Source of the DNA: Clostridiales bacterium
GTDB taxonomy: Bacteria; Bacillota_A; Clostridia; Oscillospirales; Oscillospiraceae
Reading direction: 5' to 3'
Length of the DNA stretch: 64,000 nucleotides
NCBI GenBank assembly: GCA_014799485.1
Contig: JAAVHY010000045.1
Coordinates: 4,974 to 68,973 of the forward strand
Part shown: piece after piece, positions 40,871-48,868 of the stretch
Layout: the number at the start of each line of letters is the position of its first letter
How positions within the stretch are numbered: the stretch's first letter is position 1
The notes under the pieces: generated by a model
What the model saw: the letters and a program-made list of their open reading frames with translations, nothing else
What the model was told of the DNA's origin: nothing
Databases searched by the model: none
Program-made: the position numbers and the translations under genes

Positions 40871-41490
40871 TGGCCCTCCTCCCCGCCGGCCTCGGCTTCC
40901 CCCTCCTCCACTGTCTCCGCCTCCCGGAGACGGCGCAGGGCGGACTCCATCTCCATAGTGAGCTGGATGTCCTCCTGGCTGGCGGAGGAAAGCTCCGGCA
41001 GGTCGTCCAACGAGGCCAGCCCAAAGGCACGCAGGAAATTCTTGGTCGTCTTGAACTGCATGGGCCGCCCCGGCACCGCCAGACGGCCCGCCTCCCGGAT
41101 GAGCTCACGCTCCAGCAGCAGGCCCACGGTGTAGGAACTGTCCACCCCCCGGATTTGCTCGATGTAGGCCCGGGTCACCGGCTGGAAATAGGCGATGATA
41201 GCCAGCACCTCCAGGGCCGGCTGGGACAGCTTGGCGGGCTTGCGGTTTTCCAGCGCCTTTCGGATATACGCCGCCTGCTCCGGCGCGGAACACATCTGCC
41301 AGCTGTTTTCCAGCCGCACCAGCCGGATGCCCCGCCGCTCATAGCTGTAGGCGTCCGCCATGCGCTGGCACACGTTATCCACCGTCTCCCGGTCCTGCCC
41401 CAGGGTGAGGCAGATGCGCTCCACAGGCACCGGGTCCCCGGCGGCAAAAAGGATGCCCTCAATGGCGCTCTCCAGCTCTTTCAGTTCCAT
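40867..41490 (-). CDS. scpB: segregation and condensation protein B
   Basis: A 207-residue winged-helix kleisin partner of SMC. N-terminal AIEGILFAAGDPVPVERICL, central LENRKPAKLSQPALEVLAII and YIEQIRGVDSSYTVGLLLER are the ScpB hallmarks. An acidic tail ends the protein. ATG at 41490 has GGGGAGGTG upstream. It is separated from scpA by 129 bases holding hairpins, unlike the usual tight scpA-scpB overlap. Confidence 0.95.
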   Translation of the reverse strand: MELKELESAIEGILFAAGDPVPVERICLTLGQDRETVDNVCQRMADAYSYERRGIRLVRLENSWQMCSAPEQAAYIRKALENRKPAKLSQPALEVLAIIAYFQPVTRAYIEQIRGVDSSYTVGLLLERELIREAGRLAVPGRPMQFKTTKNFLRAFGLASLDDLPELSSASQEDIQLTMEMESALRRLREAETVEEGEAEAGGEEGQ

Positions 41491-41499
41491 TTCGGACAC

Positions 41500-41612
41500 C
41501 TCCCCTCGTCGAAGCAAAGTCCGCTTGACTGCGTTTCCGCCTTCGGCGAAAACTCCGCCCGCTCCCTTGCTTCTCCTCTCCCCACAAAGCCATAGGCCGG
41601 CTTTGTGGGGAC
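41500..41612. repeat. intergenic hairpin element between scpA and scpB
   Basis: About 110 bases: a 12-bp perfect stem (41580-41591 with 41599-41610) without a T tract, so not a terminator, then a C/T-rich spacer, a small CGCC-TTC-GGCG hairpin (about 41537-41548) and a run up to the scpB ribosome site. The composition resembles dispersed intergenic repeats of GC-rich Oscillospiraceae, but I cannot show other copies. Confidence 0.4.
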
Positions 41613-41619
41613 CCCGCTT

Positions 41620-42420
41620 TTAGTAGCTCTCAACTGTTACATCCATATCTTCCGACGCGTCGTCCACAGTGCTGGTGACGGTACAGTCCTCCGCTGTCCC
41701 CGCCAAATGGATACGGTTGGCCTTGCACAGCTCCAGAATGGCCAAAAACGTGGCCACCACCTCGGAACGGCTGCGGCTGGTCTTGAACAGCGCCCGGAAC
41801 TGGGCCACGCCGAACTGAATCAACCTGTCCAAAATGGAGCGGGCCTTGTCCGCCACCGGGTAAGGCTCCCGGCCCACGATGCCCTCAAACGCCGCCACAG
41901 GCGGGGGCAGCTTGTTGTCCGTCCGGGCCAGCACAGAGCGCATGGCGGCGAATATGTCCGCCTTATCGTGGACGTAGGCATACGCCGCCTCCGCCTTCAC
42001 CGGCTCGGGCTGCTTAGGAAGGTAGTCCCGACCGAACTCATAGCGCCTGTTCAACTGCTCCGTGACGTCCTTGATCTTCACATACGTCTCCTGGCTCTTG
42101 TGCTCCTCCAGGGCGGCCATCAGTTCTTCCATCTCGCTGACCACTACCTCGTCGTCGATGGACAGCAGCATACGGGTCTTGATATAGACGAGATGGGCGG
42201 CCATGGTGACGAACTCGCTGGCAACCTCCAGGTTCAGCTCCTCCCGCTGGGCCATCCACGCCAGGTACTGGTCCAGCAGCTCAGAGATCTGGATGTCCCG
42301 GATCTCGATCTTATTTTTGCTCAGCAGATGAAGGATCAGGTCCAGGGGGCCGTCGAAGTCCTCCATGTCCTCCTGCCTGGCCTTCACCACCTTGTCCAGG
42401 TGGTAGATGGGGGCTTCCAT
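41620..42420 (-). CDS. scpA: segregation and condensation protein A
   Basis: A 266-residue kleisin that bridges the SMC heads with ScpB in chromosome segregation. N-terminal FDGPLDLILHLLSKNKIEIR, then ISELLDQYLAWMAQREELNL, VTMAAHLVYIKTRMLL and C-terminal winged helix with VVATFLAILELCKANRI. ATG at 42420 (MEAPIYHL) has GGGAGGGG upstream; the upstream in-frame ATG at 42438 has none. It has its own sigma-A promoter and heads the scpAB-gerW-dacB-rluB operon. Confidence 0.95.
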   Translation of the reverse strand: MEAPIYHLDKVVKARQEDMEDFDGPLDLILHLLSKNKIEIRDIQISELLDQYLAWMAQREELNLEVASEFVTMAAHLVYIKTRMLLSIDDEVVVSEMEELMAALEEHKSQETYVKIKDVTEQLNRRYEFGRDYLPKQPEPVKAEAAYAYVHDKADIFAAMRSVLARTDNKLPPPVAAFEGIVGREPYPVADKARSILDRLIQFGVAQFRALFKTSRSRSEVVATFLAILELCKANRIHLAGTAEDCTVTSTVDDASEDMDVTVESY

Positions 42421-42447
42421 GGCTCCCCTCCCTTCCATAATAGGGGT

Positions 42448-42476
42448 ATTATAGCAAATTTTTTGAGAAAAGACAA
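42448..42476 (-). promoter_or_regulatory. sigma-A promoter of the scpA operon
   Basis: Minus strand TTGTCT (42476-42471), 17-base spacer, perfect TATAAT (42453-42448), 28 bases before the scpA ATG. Confidence 0.85.
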
Positions 42477-42492
42477 GGTCGGACTGCTTTTC

Positions 42493-43164
42493 TCACCCAT
42501 TCAGCTTCTCCAGCGCGGCCTTGGCCGCCATCTGCTCCGCTTCCTTCTTGGTGCGGCCCGCGCCCGTGCCGATGACCTCACCGTCCACCGACGCCTCCAT
42601 CTCGAAGCTGCGGCAGTGGTCGGGGCCGCTCTCCCGCACCAGGCGGTAGCTCACCGCCGCCCCCGGCTTGCGCTGCACCAGCTCCTGCAAGGCGGTTTTA
42701 TAGTCCCGGTCGGCGGACTTCTCCCGTTCCTTGTCCAAAATCAGCGCCCGGATGATGGGCCGCACCGCCTCCATCCCCCCGTCCAGGTAGACGGCGGCCA
42801 GCATGGCCTCGGTGGCGTCCGCCAGGATGGAGGGCCGCTTCCGGCCTCCCCCCGCGTCCTCCCCGCGGCCCAGCCGGAGATACCGGCCCAGCTCCAGGCT
42901 CATCGCCACCTCGTGCAAACTGCCCTCGCACACCAGGGCCGCCCGGGTGCGGGTCAGCTCCCCCTCTGGCATATCCGGGTGCTTTTGGAACAAATAGTCC
43001 GCCACCACCACCCCCAGCACAGAATCGCCCAGGAATTCCAGGCGCTCGTTGCTGGTCAGGCCCGCGCCCCGGTGCTCGTTGGCGTAAGAGCTGTGGGTCA
43101 TGGCGTGCTCCAACAGGCTTCGGTCCTGGAACCGATAGCCCAGCTTCTTTTCCAATTCGTTCAT
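42493..43164 (-). CDS. rnc: ribonuclease III
   Basis: A 223-residue double-strand-specific endonuclease for rRNA and mRNA processing. The catalytic signature ERLEFLGDSVLGVVVADYLF lies near residue 40, DATEAMLAAVYLDGG is the second metal-binding segment, and a dsRNA-binding domain ends the protein (DYKTALQELVQ, GRTKKEAEQMAAKAALEKL). ATG at 43164 has GGAGGAG upstream; the longer in-frame start lies inside the acpP terminator. The acpP-rnc order is conserved in bacteria. Confidence 0.97.
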   Translation of the reverse strand: MNELEKKLGYRFQDRSLLEHAMTHSSYANEHRGAGLTSNERLEFLGDSVLGVVVADYLFQKHPDMPEGELTRTRAALVCEGSLHEVAMSLELGRYLRLGRGEDAGGGRKRPSILADATEAMLAAVYLDGGMEAVRPIIRALILDKEREKSADRDYKTALQELVQRKPGAAVSYRLVRESGPDHCRSFEMEASVDGEVIGTGAGRTKKEAEQMAAKAALEKLNG

Positions 43165-43176
43165 AAACTCCTCCAC

Positions 43177-43209
43177 CACGGAAAAAGCCCCGCCTTGGCG
43201 GGACTTTTT
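43177..43209 (-). terminator. terminator after acpP
   Basis: A 13-bp stem with one C-A mismatch (43182-43194 with 43197-43209), A tract on one side and T tract on the other, giving TTTTT on the minus transcript. It separates acpP from rnc and would make acp mRNA abundant. Confidence 0.8.
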
Positions 43210-43226
43210 CATCGGTCAGCGTAAAC

Positions 43227-43460
43227 TCAGATATCCAGATGCTCCTGCATATACTTATACAGGTCACCCACTGTGACAATGGATTCGATGGAATCGCTGT
43301 CCATCTCCTCCATGCCGAACTCGTCCTCCAGCGCCATGGACAGATCCATCAGATCCACGGAATCCGCGCCCAGGTCGTCCACAAAAGCGGTGTCGGCAGT
43401 GACGGTGTCGGGCTCCACGCCGAATTGCTCGGCAATCAGTTTACACAGTTTCTCAAACAT
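43227..43460 (-). CDS. acpP: acyl carrier protein
   Basis: A 77-residue acidic helical protein carrying fatty-acid intermediates on 4'-phosphopantetheine. The attachment serine is in GADSVDLMDLSMALEDEFG (Ser37). It has a consensus promoter of its own and a terminator after it, so it is probably expressed far above its neighbours. Downstream rnc and upstream plsX are the usual partners. Confidence 0.97.
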   Translation of the reverse strand: MFEKLCKLIAEQFGVEPDTVTADTAFVDDLGADSVDLMDLSMALEDEFGMEEMDSDSIESIVTVGDLYKYMQEHLDI

Positions 43461-43497
43461 CTTTGAGCAGCTCCTTTATGTTGCTTTAATCAACACC

Positions 43498-43526
43498 ATA
43501 ATAGGGGCTTTGGCCTTGGCTGTCAA
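43498..43526 (-). promoter_or_regulatory. sigma-A promoter of acpP-rnc
   Basis: Minus strand perfect TTGACA (43526-43521), 17-base spacer, TATTAT (43503-43498), 38 bases before acpP. Confidence 0.88.
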
Positions 43527-43554
43527 TAGTATTTTTGACAATTTTTTTCTGGCC

Positions 43555-44604
43555 CTACCCTTCATTCCCGTCAGCCCCGGCGGAACGGGTGGGAAGGCGC
43601 ATGTGCTCCACGTTCTCCGTGATGTCCTCAATGATGCCGGAGCGCTTGAATTCCACCGCCTGCCGGATGGCGTTCTTCATGGCGTAGCCGTTGGACGAGC
43701 CGTGGGCCTTGATGACCGGCTTCGAGATGCCCACCAGCGCCGTTCCCCCCACCTCGCCGGAGTCCATCAGCTTCTTGAAATCCCGGATGCCGTCCTTCAC
43801 CAGCAGGGCGGCGATCTTGCTGCGCAGGCTGCGCATGAACATTTTCTTGATCTCCCGGCCCAGGAACAGCCCCGCGCCCTCCATGGTCTTGAGGAAGATG
43901 TTGCCGGAGTAGCCGTCCGCCACGATGACGTCCACGGCCCCCTCCACCGCCTCCCGGGCCTCCACGTTGCCCACGAAGTTGATGCGGCCCTCTTCCCCCG
44001 CCTTCTTCAGCAGGGCGTACGCCTCCCGCTGGAGGTCGGTTCCCTTGGAGGGCTCCGCGCCGATGTTCAGCAGACCCACCTTGGGCTCGGGACGGCCCAG
44101 CACCCGCTCCGCGTAGTAGCTGCCCATGAAGGCGAACTGGAGCAGGAATTCCGGCGTGCCCTCGGCGGTGGCGCCGCAGTCCACCAGCACCGCCCCGCCG
44201 CCCCCTGTGGGCACCACAGGGGCCATGGCGGCCCGGCGGATCCCCTTGATCCGCTTGACCAGCAGGGTGGCCCCGGACAGCAGCGCCCCCGTGGAGCCCG
44301 CGGACACAAAGGCGTCCCCCTCCCCGTTTTTCAGCAGGTTCAGCCCCACGGTAAGGGAGGAGTCCTTTTTCTCTTTGAAGGCGGTGGCGGGGTTGTCGCA
44401 CATCTCCACCACCTGGTCGGCGTGGGTGATGGACAGGCCCTGGGGCAGTTCGTTCACGCCCTCCTGCTTGAGCGCCTCCAGAACGGCCTCCCCCCGGCCC
44501 ACCAGGACCACTTCGATCCCATACTCCTTGACTGCCTGCAAAGCGCCCTGTACCGGCGCCTGGGGCGCGTTGTCGCCGCCCATGGCGTCCACGATGATGC
44601 GCAT
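43555..44604 (-). CDS. plsX: phosphate acyltransferase PlsX
   Basis: A 349-residue enzyme forming acyl-phosphate from acyl-ACP, the first step of phospholipid synthesis in Gram-positives. N-terminal RIIVDAMGGDNAPQAPVQGA, then KEKKDSSLTVGLNLLKNGE, GSTGALLSGATLLVKRIKG and DVIVADGYSGNIFLKTMEG are characteristic. It follows trmFO by 18 bases and precedes acpP by 94. No fabD or fapR is visible nearby. Confidence 0.96.
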   Translation of the reverse strand: MRIIVDAMGGDNAPQAPVQGALQAVKEYGIEVVLVGRGEAVLEALKQEGVNELPQGLSITHADQVVEMCDNPATAFKEKKDSSLTVGLNLLKNGEGDAFVSAGSTGALLSGATLLVKRIKGIRRAAMAPVVPTGGGGAVLVDCGATAEGTPEFLLQFAFMGSYYAERVLGRPEPKVGLLNIGAEPSKGTDLQREAYALLKKAGEEGRINFVGNVEAREAVEGAVDVIVADGYSGNIFLKTMEGAGLFLGREIKKMFMRSLRSKIAALLVKDGIRDFKKLMDSGEVGGTALVGISKPVIKAHGSSNGYAMKNAIRQAVEFKRSGIIEDITENVEHMRLPTRSAGADGNEG

Positions 44605-44622
44605 ATCCGTCGGCCTCCCTCT

Positions 44623-45924
44623 TTATAGTCTCTCTTTCAATGTGTCGATCAAGCCCAGCGAGCGCTGGGACAATTCCGCGTTCTTGTTCCGTTTGCCCTT
44701 CACCTTGTGGTCCAGCGGGGGCATGATGCCGAAATTGATGTTCATGGGCTGGAAATCCACAATGCCCTCGTTGCTCACATACCGGGCCAGCGCCCCGATG
44801 GCGGTCTCCCGGGGGAAGTCCACAGGCGGCTGCCCGCAAAGGCGGCGGGCCAGCTCTACCCCCGCCAGGAAGCCGGAGGCGGTGGACTCCACATACCCCT
44901 CCACCCCGGTGATCTGCCCGGCAAAGGAAACGCGCTCGTTCCCCCGCACCCGGTAATAGCGGTCCAGCAGCTTGGGCGAATTGAGATAAGTATTGCGGTG
45001 CATCACCCCGTAGCGCACGTACTCCGCGTTTCTCAGCGCCGGGATCATGGAGAACACCCGCTTCTGTTCCCCCCACTTGAGATGGGTCTGGAAGCCCACC
45101 AGATTGTACAGCGTCCCGGTGGCGTTGTCCCGGCGCAGCTGCACCACGGCGTAGGGCTCCCGCCCGGTCTTCGGGTCGGGCAGGCCGCGGGGCTTCAATG
45201 GGCCGAAGGACAGCGTCTGCACCCCCCGGCGGGCCATGACCTCCACGGGCATACAGCCCTCGAACACCCGCTTGTCCTCAAAGCCGTGTACCTCCGCCTC
45301 CTGGGCGGCGCACAGCTCCTTCCAAAAGGCCAAATACTCCTCTTCGGACAGGGCGCAGTTGATGTAGTCCGCCGTCCCCTTGTCGTAGCGGGAGGCGAAC
45401 CAGGCGTGGTCCATGTCGATGCTTTCAAAGGTGACGATGGGGGCCGCCGCGTCAAAAAAGTTCAGGTAGCTATTCTCGGGGAACAGCTCCGCGATGGCCT
45501 GGGAGAGCGCGTCCGAGGTCAGCGGGCCGGAGGCCACGATGACCTCACCCTCGGGGATGGCGGTCACTTCCCCCTCCACCACCGTGATGTTGGGGTGGTT
45601 TCGGATGGCCTCAGTGACGGCGGCGGAAAAGCCCTCCCGATCTACGGCAAGCGCGCCCCCCGCCTCCACGCGCTTTTCGTCCGCGCAGCGCAGGATCAGC
45701 GAGCCGCACCGGCGCAGCTCCTCCTTGAGCAAGCCCACAGCGTTCTCCAGCTGGTCGGAGCGCAGGGAGTTGGAGCACACCAGCTCGGCAAAGCCGGGGC
45801 TGTGGTGGGCGGGGGTCATTTTGCGGGGCTTCATCTCGCAGAGCGTCACAGAGACGCCCCGCTGGGCAAGCTGCCACGCGGCCTCGCACCCGGCCAGGCC
45901 CGCGCCGATGACAGTCACATTCAT
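44623..45924 (-). CDS. trmFO: folate-dependent tRNA (uracil-54-C5) methyltransferase TrmFO
   Basis: A 433-residue FAD enzyme that makes ribothymidine 54 in the T loop using methylene-THF. The FAD fold opens VTVIGAGLAGCEAAWQLAQR; MKPRKMTPAHHSPGFAELVCSNSL-type sequence (seen as TPAHHSPGFAELVCSNSL) and LPDPKTGREPYAVVQLRRD, and VSFAGQITGVEGYVESTASG are family marks. ATG at 45924 is preferred: AAAGG lies nine bases before it but only three before the ATG at 45930. An XRE gene precedes it by 12 bases. Confidence 0.96.
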   Translation of the reverse strand: MNVTVIGAGLAGCEAAWQLAQRGVSVTLCEMKPRKMTPAHHSPGFAELVCSNSLRSDQLENAVGLLKEELRRCGSLILRCADEKRVEAGGALAVDREGFSAAVTEAIRNHPNITVVEGEVTAIPEGEVIVASGPLTSDALSQAIAELFPENSYLNFFDAAAPIVTFESIDMDHAWFASRYDKGTADYINCALSEEEYLAFWKELCAAQEAEVHGFEDKRVFEGCMPVEVMARRGVQTLSFGPLKPRGLPDPKTGREPYAVVQLRRDNATGTLYNLVGFQTHLKWGEQKRVFSMIPALRNAEYVRYGVMHRNTYLNSPKLLDRYYRVRGNERVSFAGQITGVEGYVESTASGFLAGVELARRLCGQPPVDFPRETAIGALARYVSNEGIVDFQPMNINFGIMPPLDHKVKGKRNKNAELSQRSLGLIDTLKERL

Positions 45925-45936
45925 GCACATCGTCCT

Positions 45937-46143
45937 TTAATTCGGGGTATCTTTGCGGCCCACCAGATAGTCGATGGACACGTCGTAAAAATCGGCAAGG
46001 GCAATCAGCGCGGCAATCTTTGGCTCAGTATCTTCATTCTCATAATGCTGATACCCGCGAATCCCTATGCCCAACAAATCGGCCAGTTGCTTTTGCGGCA
46101 CTTTTCGCTCCAACCTTAACTTTTTTATGCGTTCACCATACAT
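45937..46143 (-). CDS. small XRE-family DNA-binding protein
   Basis: A 68-residue protein that is essentially one Cro/CI helix-turn-helix: KKLRLERKVPQKQLADLLGI then RGYQHYENEDTEPKIAALIA and YDVSIDYLVGR. ATG at 46143 has AGAGGAAA upstream. It is the first gene of trmFO-plsX and lies beside a perfect 18-bp inverted repeat (46164-46208) that forms the promoter of the divergent gene. It probably binds that repeat; this is inference. Confidence 0.9.
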   Translation of the reverse strand: MYGERIKKLRLERKVPQKQLADLLGIGIRGYQHYENEDTEPKIAALIALADFYDVSIDYLVGRKDTPN

Positions 46144-46157
46144 AACACATTTTCCTC

Positions 46158-46186
46158 TTGACACGACTTATTTACTCGTGTATGAT
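46158..46186 (+). promoter_or_regulatory. sigma-A promoter of the 84-residue gene, within an inverted repeat
   Basis: Perfect TTGACA (46158-46163), 17-base spacer, TATGAT (46181-46186). The spacer is the left arm of the inverted repeat at 46164-46208, so a bound repressor would block it. Confidence 0.85.
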
Positions 46187-46208
46187 AAGAACACGAGTAA
46201 ATAAGTCG
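46164..46208. promoter_or_regulatory. perfect 18-bp inverted repeat (operator)
   Basis: Left arm 46164-46181 (CGACTTATTTACTCGTGT), nine-base centre, right arm 46191-46208, with no mismatch. It fills the divergent intergenic gap between the XRE gene and the 84-residue gene and covers the core of the plus-strand promoter. Most likely the XRE protein's operator. Confidence 0.8.
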
Positions 46209-46228
46209 CATATTGGGAGTTGATACTT

Positions 46229-46483
46229 ATGACCAATGCCATGGAAGTCCTGTTCAGCTACGCCCAAGAGTGGCTGGAAAAACCCCTTCTCCTGCTGGAG
46301 CCCGAGTACGAAAACGCCCTGCGCCATGCGGACAGCCAGGAACAGCGCCTGCGGGCCGCGCTCAATGACGGGGAAGCACAGCTCTTGGACAGCCTCATCG
46401 ACGAGCGGAACACACTGTTCTTTTTCCATCAACAGGCCATGTTCCGCGCCGGGTTCCAGCTCGCCCTGGAGCTGTCCCGCTGA
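46229..46483 (+). CDS. small protein, possibly DUF6809-like
   Basis: An 84-residue helical protein (start MTNAMEVLFSYAQEWLE) with FFFHQQAMFRAGFQLALELS at the end. The layout resembles DUF6809 proteins, small helical proteins often found with XRE regulators in gut Clostridia, but I give this low weight. ATG at 46229 has GGGAG nine bases upstream and a strong promoter. It is convergent with topA with a single base between the two stops and no terminator. Codon use and the clear promoter support a real gene; function unknown. Confidence 0.7.
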   Translation: MTNAMEVLFSYAQEWLEKPLLLLEPEYENALRHADSQEQRLRAALNDGEAQLLDSLIDERNTLFFFHQQAMFRAGFQLALELSR

Positions 46484-46484
46484 C

Positions 46485-48860
46485 CTACTCCTCCGTTTTC
46501 TTGGCCGTGGTCTTTTTTGCCGTGGTTTTCTTCGCTGTGGTGGTCTTCTTGGCGGCAGTCGTCTTGGACGCGGCCTTTTTCGTGGCCGTGGTCTTTTTCG
46601 CGGCGGCGGTCTTAGCGGTAGACGCGGACTTCTTCGCGGTGGTTTTCTTGGCGGTGGACTTCTTCGCCGCCGGCTTTTCCGCCGTCTGGGCGCCCTCGCC
46701 CCCGGCGGCGTTGTCCGCCTTTTTCTTATACCCGCCCCGCTTGTCCTCCGGGGTGAAGTTGGAGCAGTCCGGGTTGATGCAGAAGGGCCGCTTGAACCCC
46801 TTGCCCGCCAGCTTGAACATGGTCTGGCCGCAGATGGGGCAGTTGTCCTTCACGGGCACGTCCCAGGTCATGAAGTCGCACCGCTTGGCCTCTACCTTGC
46901 TGTTCAAATGCTCACAGCAGTAATAGGTGTACTGCTTGTTGTTCTTTTTGCTCACGCCGGTGCGCTTGACCAAGCGGCCCCCGCACTTGGGGCATTTCCC
47001 CGGCATCTCCACCACCAGCGGCTTGGTGAAGGTACACTCCGGCCAGCCAGGACAGGCCAGGAAGCGCCCGAAGCGCCCCATCTTCACCACCATTTTCCGG
47101 CCGCACAGGTCGCACACCTCGTCCGATTCCTCATCGGGCACCTTGATGCGCTCGCCGTCCAGCTCGCTCTCCGCCTTTTTCAGCTCCGCGTCAAAGCCGG
47201 AGTAGAACTCGCCCAGCACCTGCTTCCACGCCGCCTCGCCCGCTTCCACCTTGTCCAGCCTGCTCTCCATCTGGGCGGTGAAATCGGTGTCCACGATATC
47301 GGGGAATTTCTCCTTCATCAGCCCCGTGACCACCTCGCCCAGCGGCGTGGGCCGGAGGTATTTGCCCTCCTTCACCACATACTGCCGGTCGGTGATGGTG
47401 GAGATGGTGGGGGCGTAGGTGGACGGACGGCCCACGCCCTTTTCCTCCAGCGCCTTGATGAGCGTGGCCTCGGTGAACCGGGCCGGGGGCTGGGTAAAGT
47501 GCTGGGCGGGGGTAAGGCCGCCCAGCTTCAGCGGCTCCCCCTCCTTCAAATCGGGCAGCGGGGACTGGGGCGCCTCGTCGTCCTCGTCACGGCTCTCCTC
47601 GTAAACCGCTGTAAAGCCGGAAAACTTCACAGAGGAATGACTGGCGCGGAAACGGTATCCCGCCGCCTCCGTCTCAATGATCACGCTGTCGTACACTGCC
47701 GCCGCCATCTGGCAGGCCAGGAAGCGGCTCCAAATCAGCTTATAGAGGCGGTATTGGTCGGCGGTCAGGCTCTTCCTCACATCCTCCGGGGTGAGGTTCA
47801 CGTCGGAGGGGCGGATGGCTTCGTGGGCGTCCTGGGCGCTGCCTTTGGACTTGAACCGCCGGGTCTTTTCCGGGTAATACTGCTTGCCATAGCGGCTCTG
47901 GATAAAGGTTTTCGCCGCCGTCAGCGCCTCTTCGGACAGCCGCAGCGAATCGGTACGCATATAGGTGATGAGGCCCACGGTGCCCACGCCCTGGATGTCG
48001 ATGCCCTCATAGAGCTGCTGGGCGATGGACATGGTGCGCCGGGGGATCATGTTCAGCTTTCGCGAGGCCTCCTGCTGGAGGGTGGAGGTGGTGAACGGCG
48101 GGGCCGGGGAGCGGTTCTTGTCCTGCCGCTTCACGCTTTTTACCGTAAAGGCAGAATCCTTCACAGTATTTATGATAGTGTTCACCTGCTCCTCGCTGGT
48201 GAGCTCCATCCGCTTTTCCTTGCCGTAGAAGTCCGCTTTGAAGCCGCCCAGGTTGGGGGCGACGCGGGACAGGTCGGCGGTGATGGACCAGTACTCCTGG
48301 GGGGTGAAGGCGCGGATCTCCTCCTCCCGCTCCACCGCCAGCCTGGTGGCCACGGACTGCACCCGCCCTGCGGACAGCCCCCGGCGGATCTTCTTCCACA
48401 GCAGCGGGGACAGCTGATAGCCCACCAGCCGGTCCAGCACCCGCCGGGCCTGCTGGGCGTCCACCAGATCCTGGTCGATGTCCCGGGGATTGGCGATGGA
48501 CTCCTTGACCACCTTTTGGGTGATCTCGTTGAAGGTGACCCGGCAGGTCTTTTCCTTGGGCACTCCCAGCACCGACTGGAGGTGCCAGGAGATGGCCTCC
48601 CCCTCCCGGTCAGGGTCGGTGGCCAGATAGACCTTGTCGCTGGCTTTGGCGGACTTGCGCAGCTCGCGGATCACGTCCGCCTTGTCTTTGATGTTCGAGT
48701 ACTCCGGCTCAAAGGTAGACACGTCCACCCCCAGGGTGCTCTTGGGCAGATCCCGGATGTGGCCCATGGACGCTTTTACCTCGAAGCCGGGGCCCAGATA
48801 TTTCCCGATGGTTTTCGCCTTTGCCGGCGACTCCACAATGACCAAATTCGTTTTTGCCAT
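46485..48860 (-). CDS. topA: DNA topoisomerase I with lysine-rich tail
   Basis: A 791-residue type IA topoisomerase relaxing negative supercoils. Toprim domain MAKTNLVIVESPAKAKTIGKY, active-site Tyr in LITYMRTDSLRLSEEAL, three zinc ribbons (CDLCGRKM / CPGWPEC; CPKCGGRL / YYCC; CPICGQTM / CINPDC) between residues 580 and 725. The last 70 residues are a Lys/Thr/Ala repeat (KKTTAKKTTAKKSASTAKTA type) like histone H1 tails, probably for DNA binding. It starts nine bases after dprA. Confidence 0.97.
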   Translation of the reverse strand: MAKTNLVIVESPAKAKTIGKYLGPGFEVKASMGHIRDLPKSTLGVDVSTFEPEYSNIKDKADVIRELRKSAKASDKVYLATDPDREGEAISWHLQSVLGVPKEKTCRVTFNEITQKVVKESIANPRDIDQDLVDAQQARRVLDRLVGYQLSPLLWKKIRRGLSAGRVQSVATRLAVEREEEIRAFTPQEYWSITADLSRVAPNLGGFKADFYGKEKRMELTSEEQVNTIINTVKDSAFTVKSVKRQDKNRSPAPPFTTSTLQQEASRKLNMIPRRTMSIAQQLYEGIDIQGVGTVGLITYMRTDSLRLSEEALTAAKTFIQSRYGKQYYPEKTRRFKSKGSAQDAHEAIRPSDVNLTPEDVRKSLTADQYRLYKLIWSRFLACQMAAAVYDSVIIETEAAGYRFRASHSSVKFSGFTAVYEESRDEDDEAPQSPLPDLKEGEPLKLGGLTPAQHFTQPPARFTEATLIKALEEKGVGRPSTYAPTISTITDRQYVVKEGKYLRPTPLGEVVTGLMKEKFPDIVDTDFTAQMESRLDKVEAGEAAWKQVLGEFYSGFDAELKKAESELDGERIKVPDEESDEVCDLCGRKMVVKMGRFGRFLACPGWPECTFTKPLVVEMPGKCPKCGGRLVKRTGVSKKNNKQYTYYCCEHLNSKVEAKRCDFMTWDVPVKDNCPICGQTMFKLAGKGFKRPFCINPDCSNFTPEDKRGGYKKKADNAAGGEGAQTAEKPAAKKSTAKKTTAKKSASTAKTAAAKKTTATKKAASKTTAAKKTTTAKKTTAKKTTAKKTEE

Positions 48861-48868
48861 GCTCTCAA

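Noticed and set aside
46501..46690. Short tandem repeats at the topA 3' end as a CRISPR-like array
   Set aside because: They are codon repeats for Lys/Thr/Ala without conserved repeat-spacer spacing.
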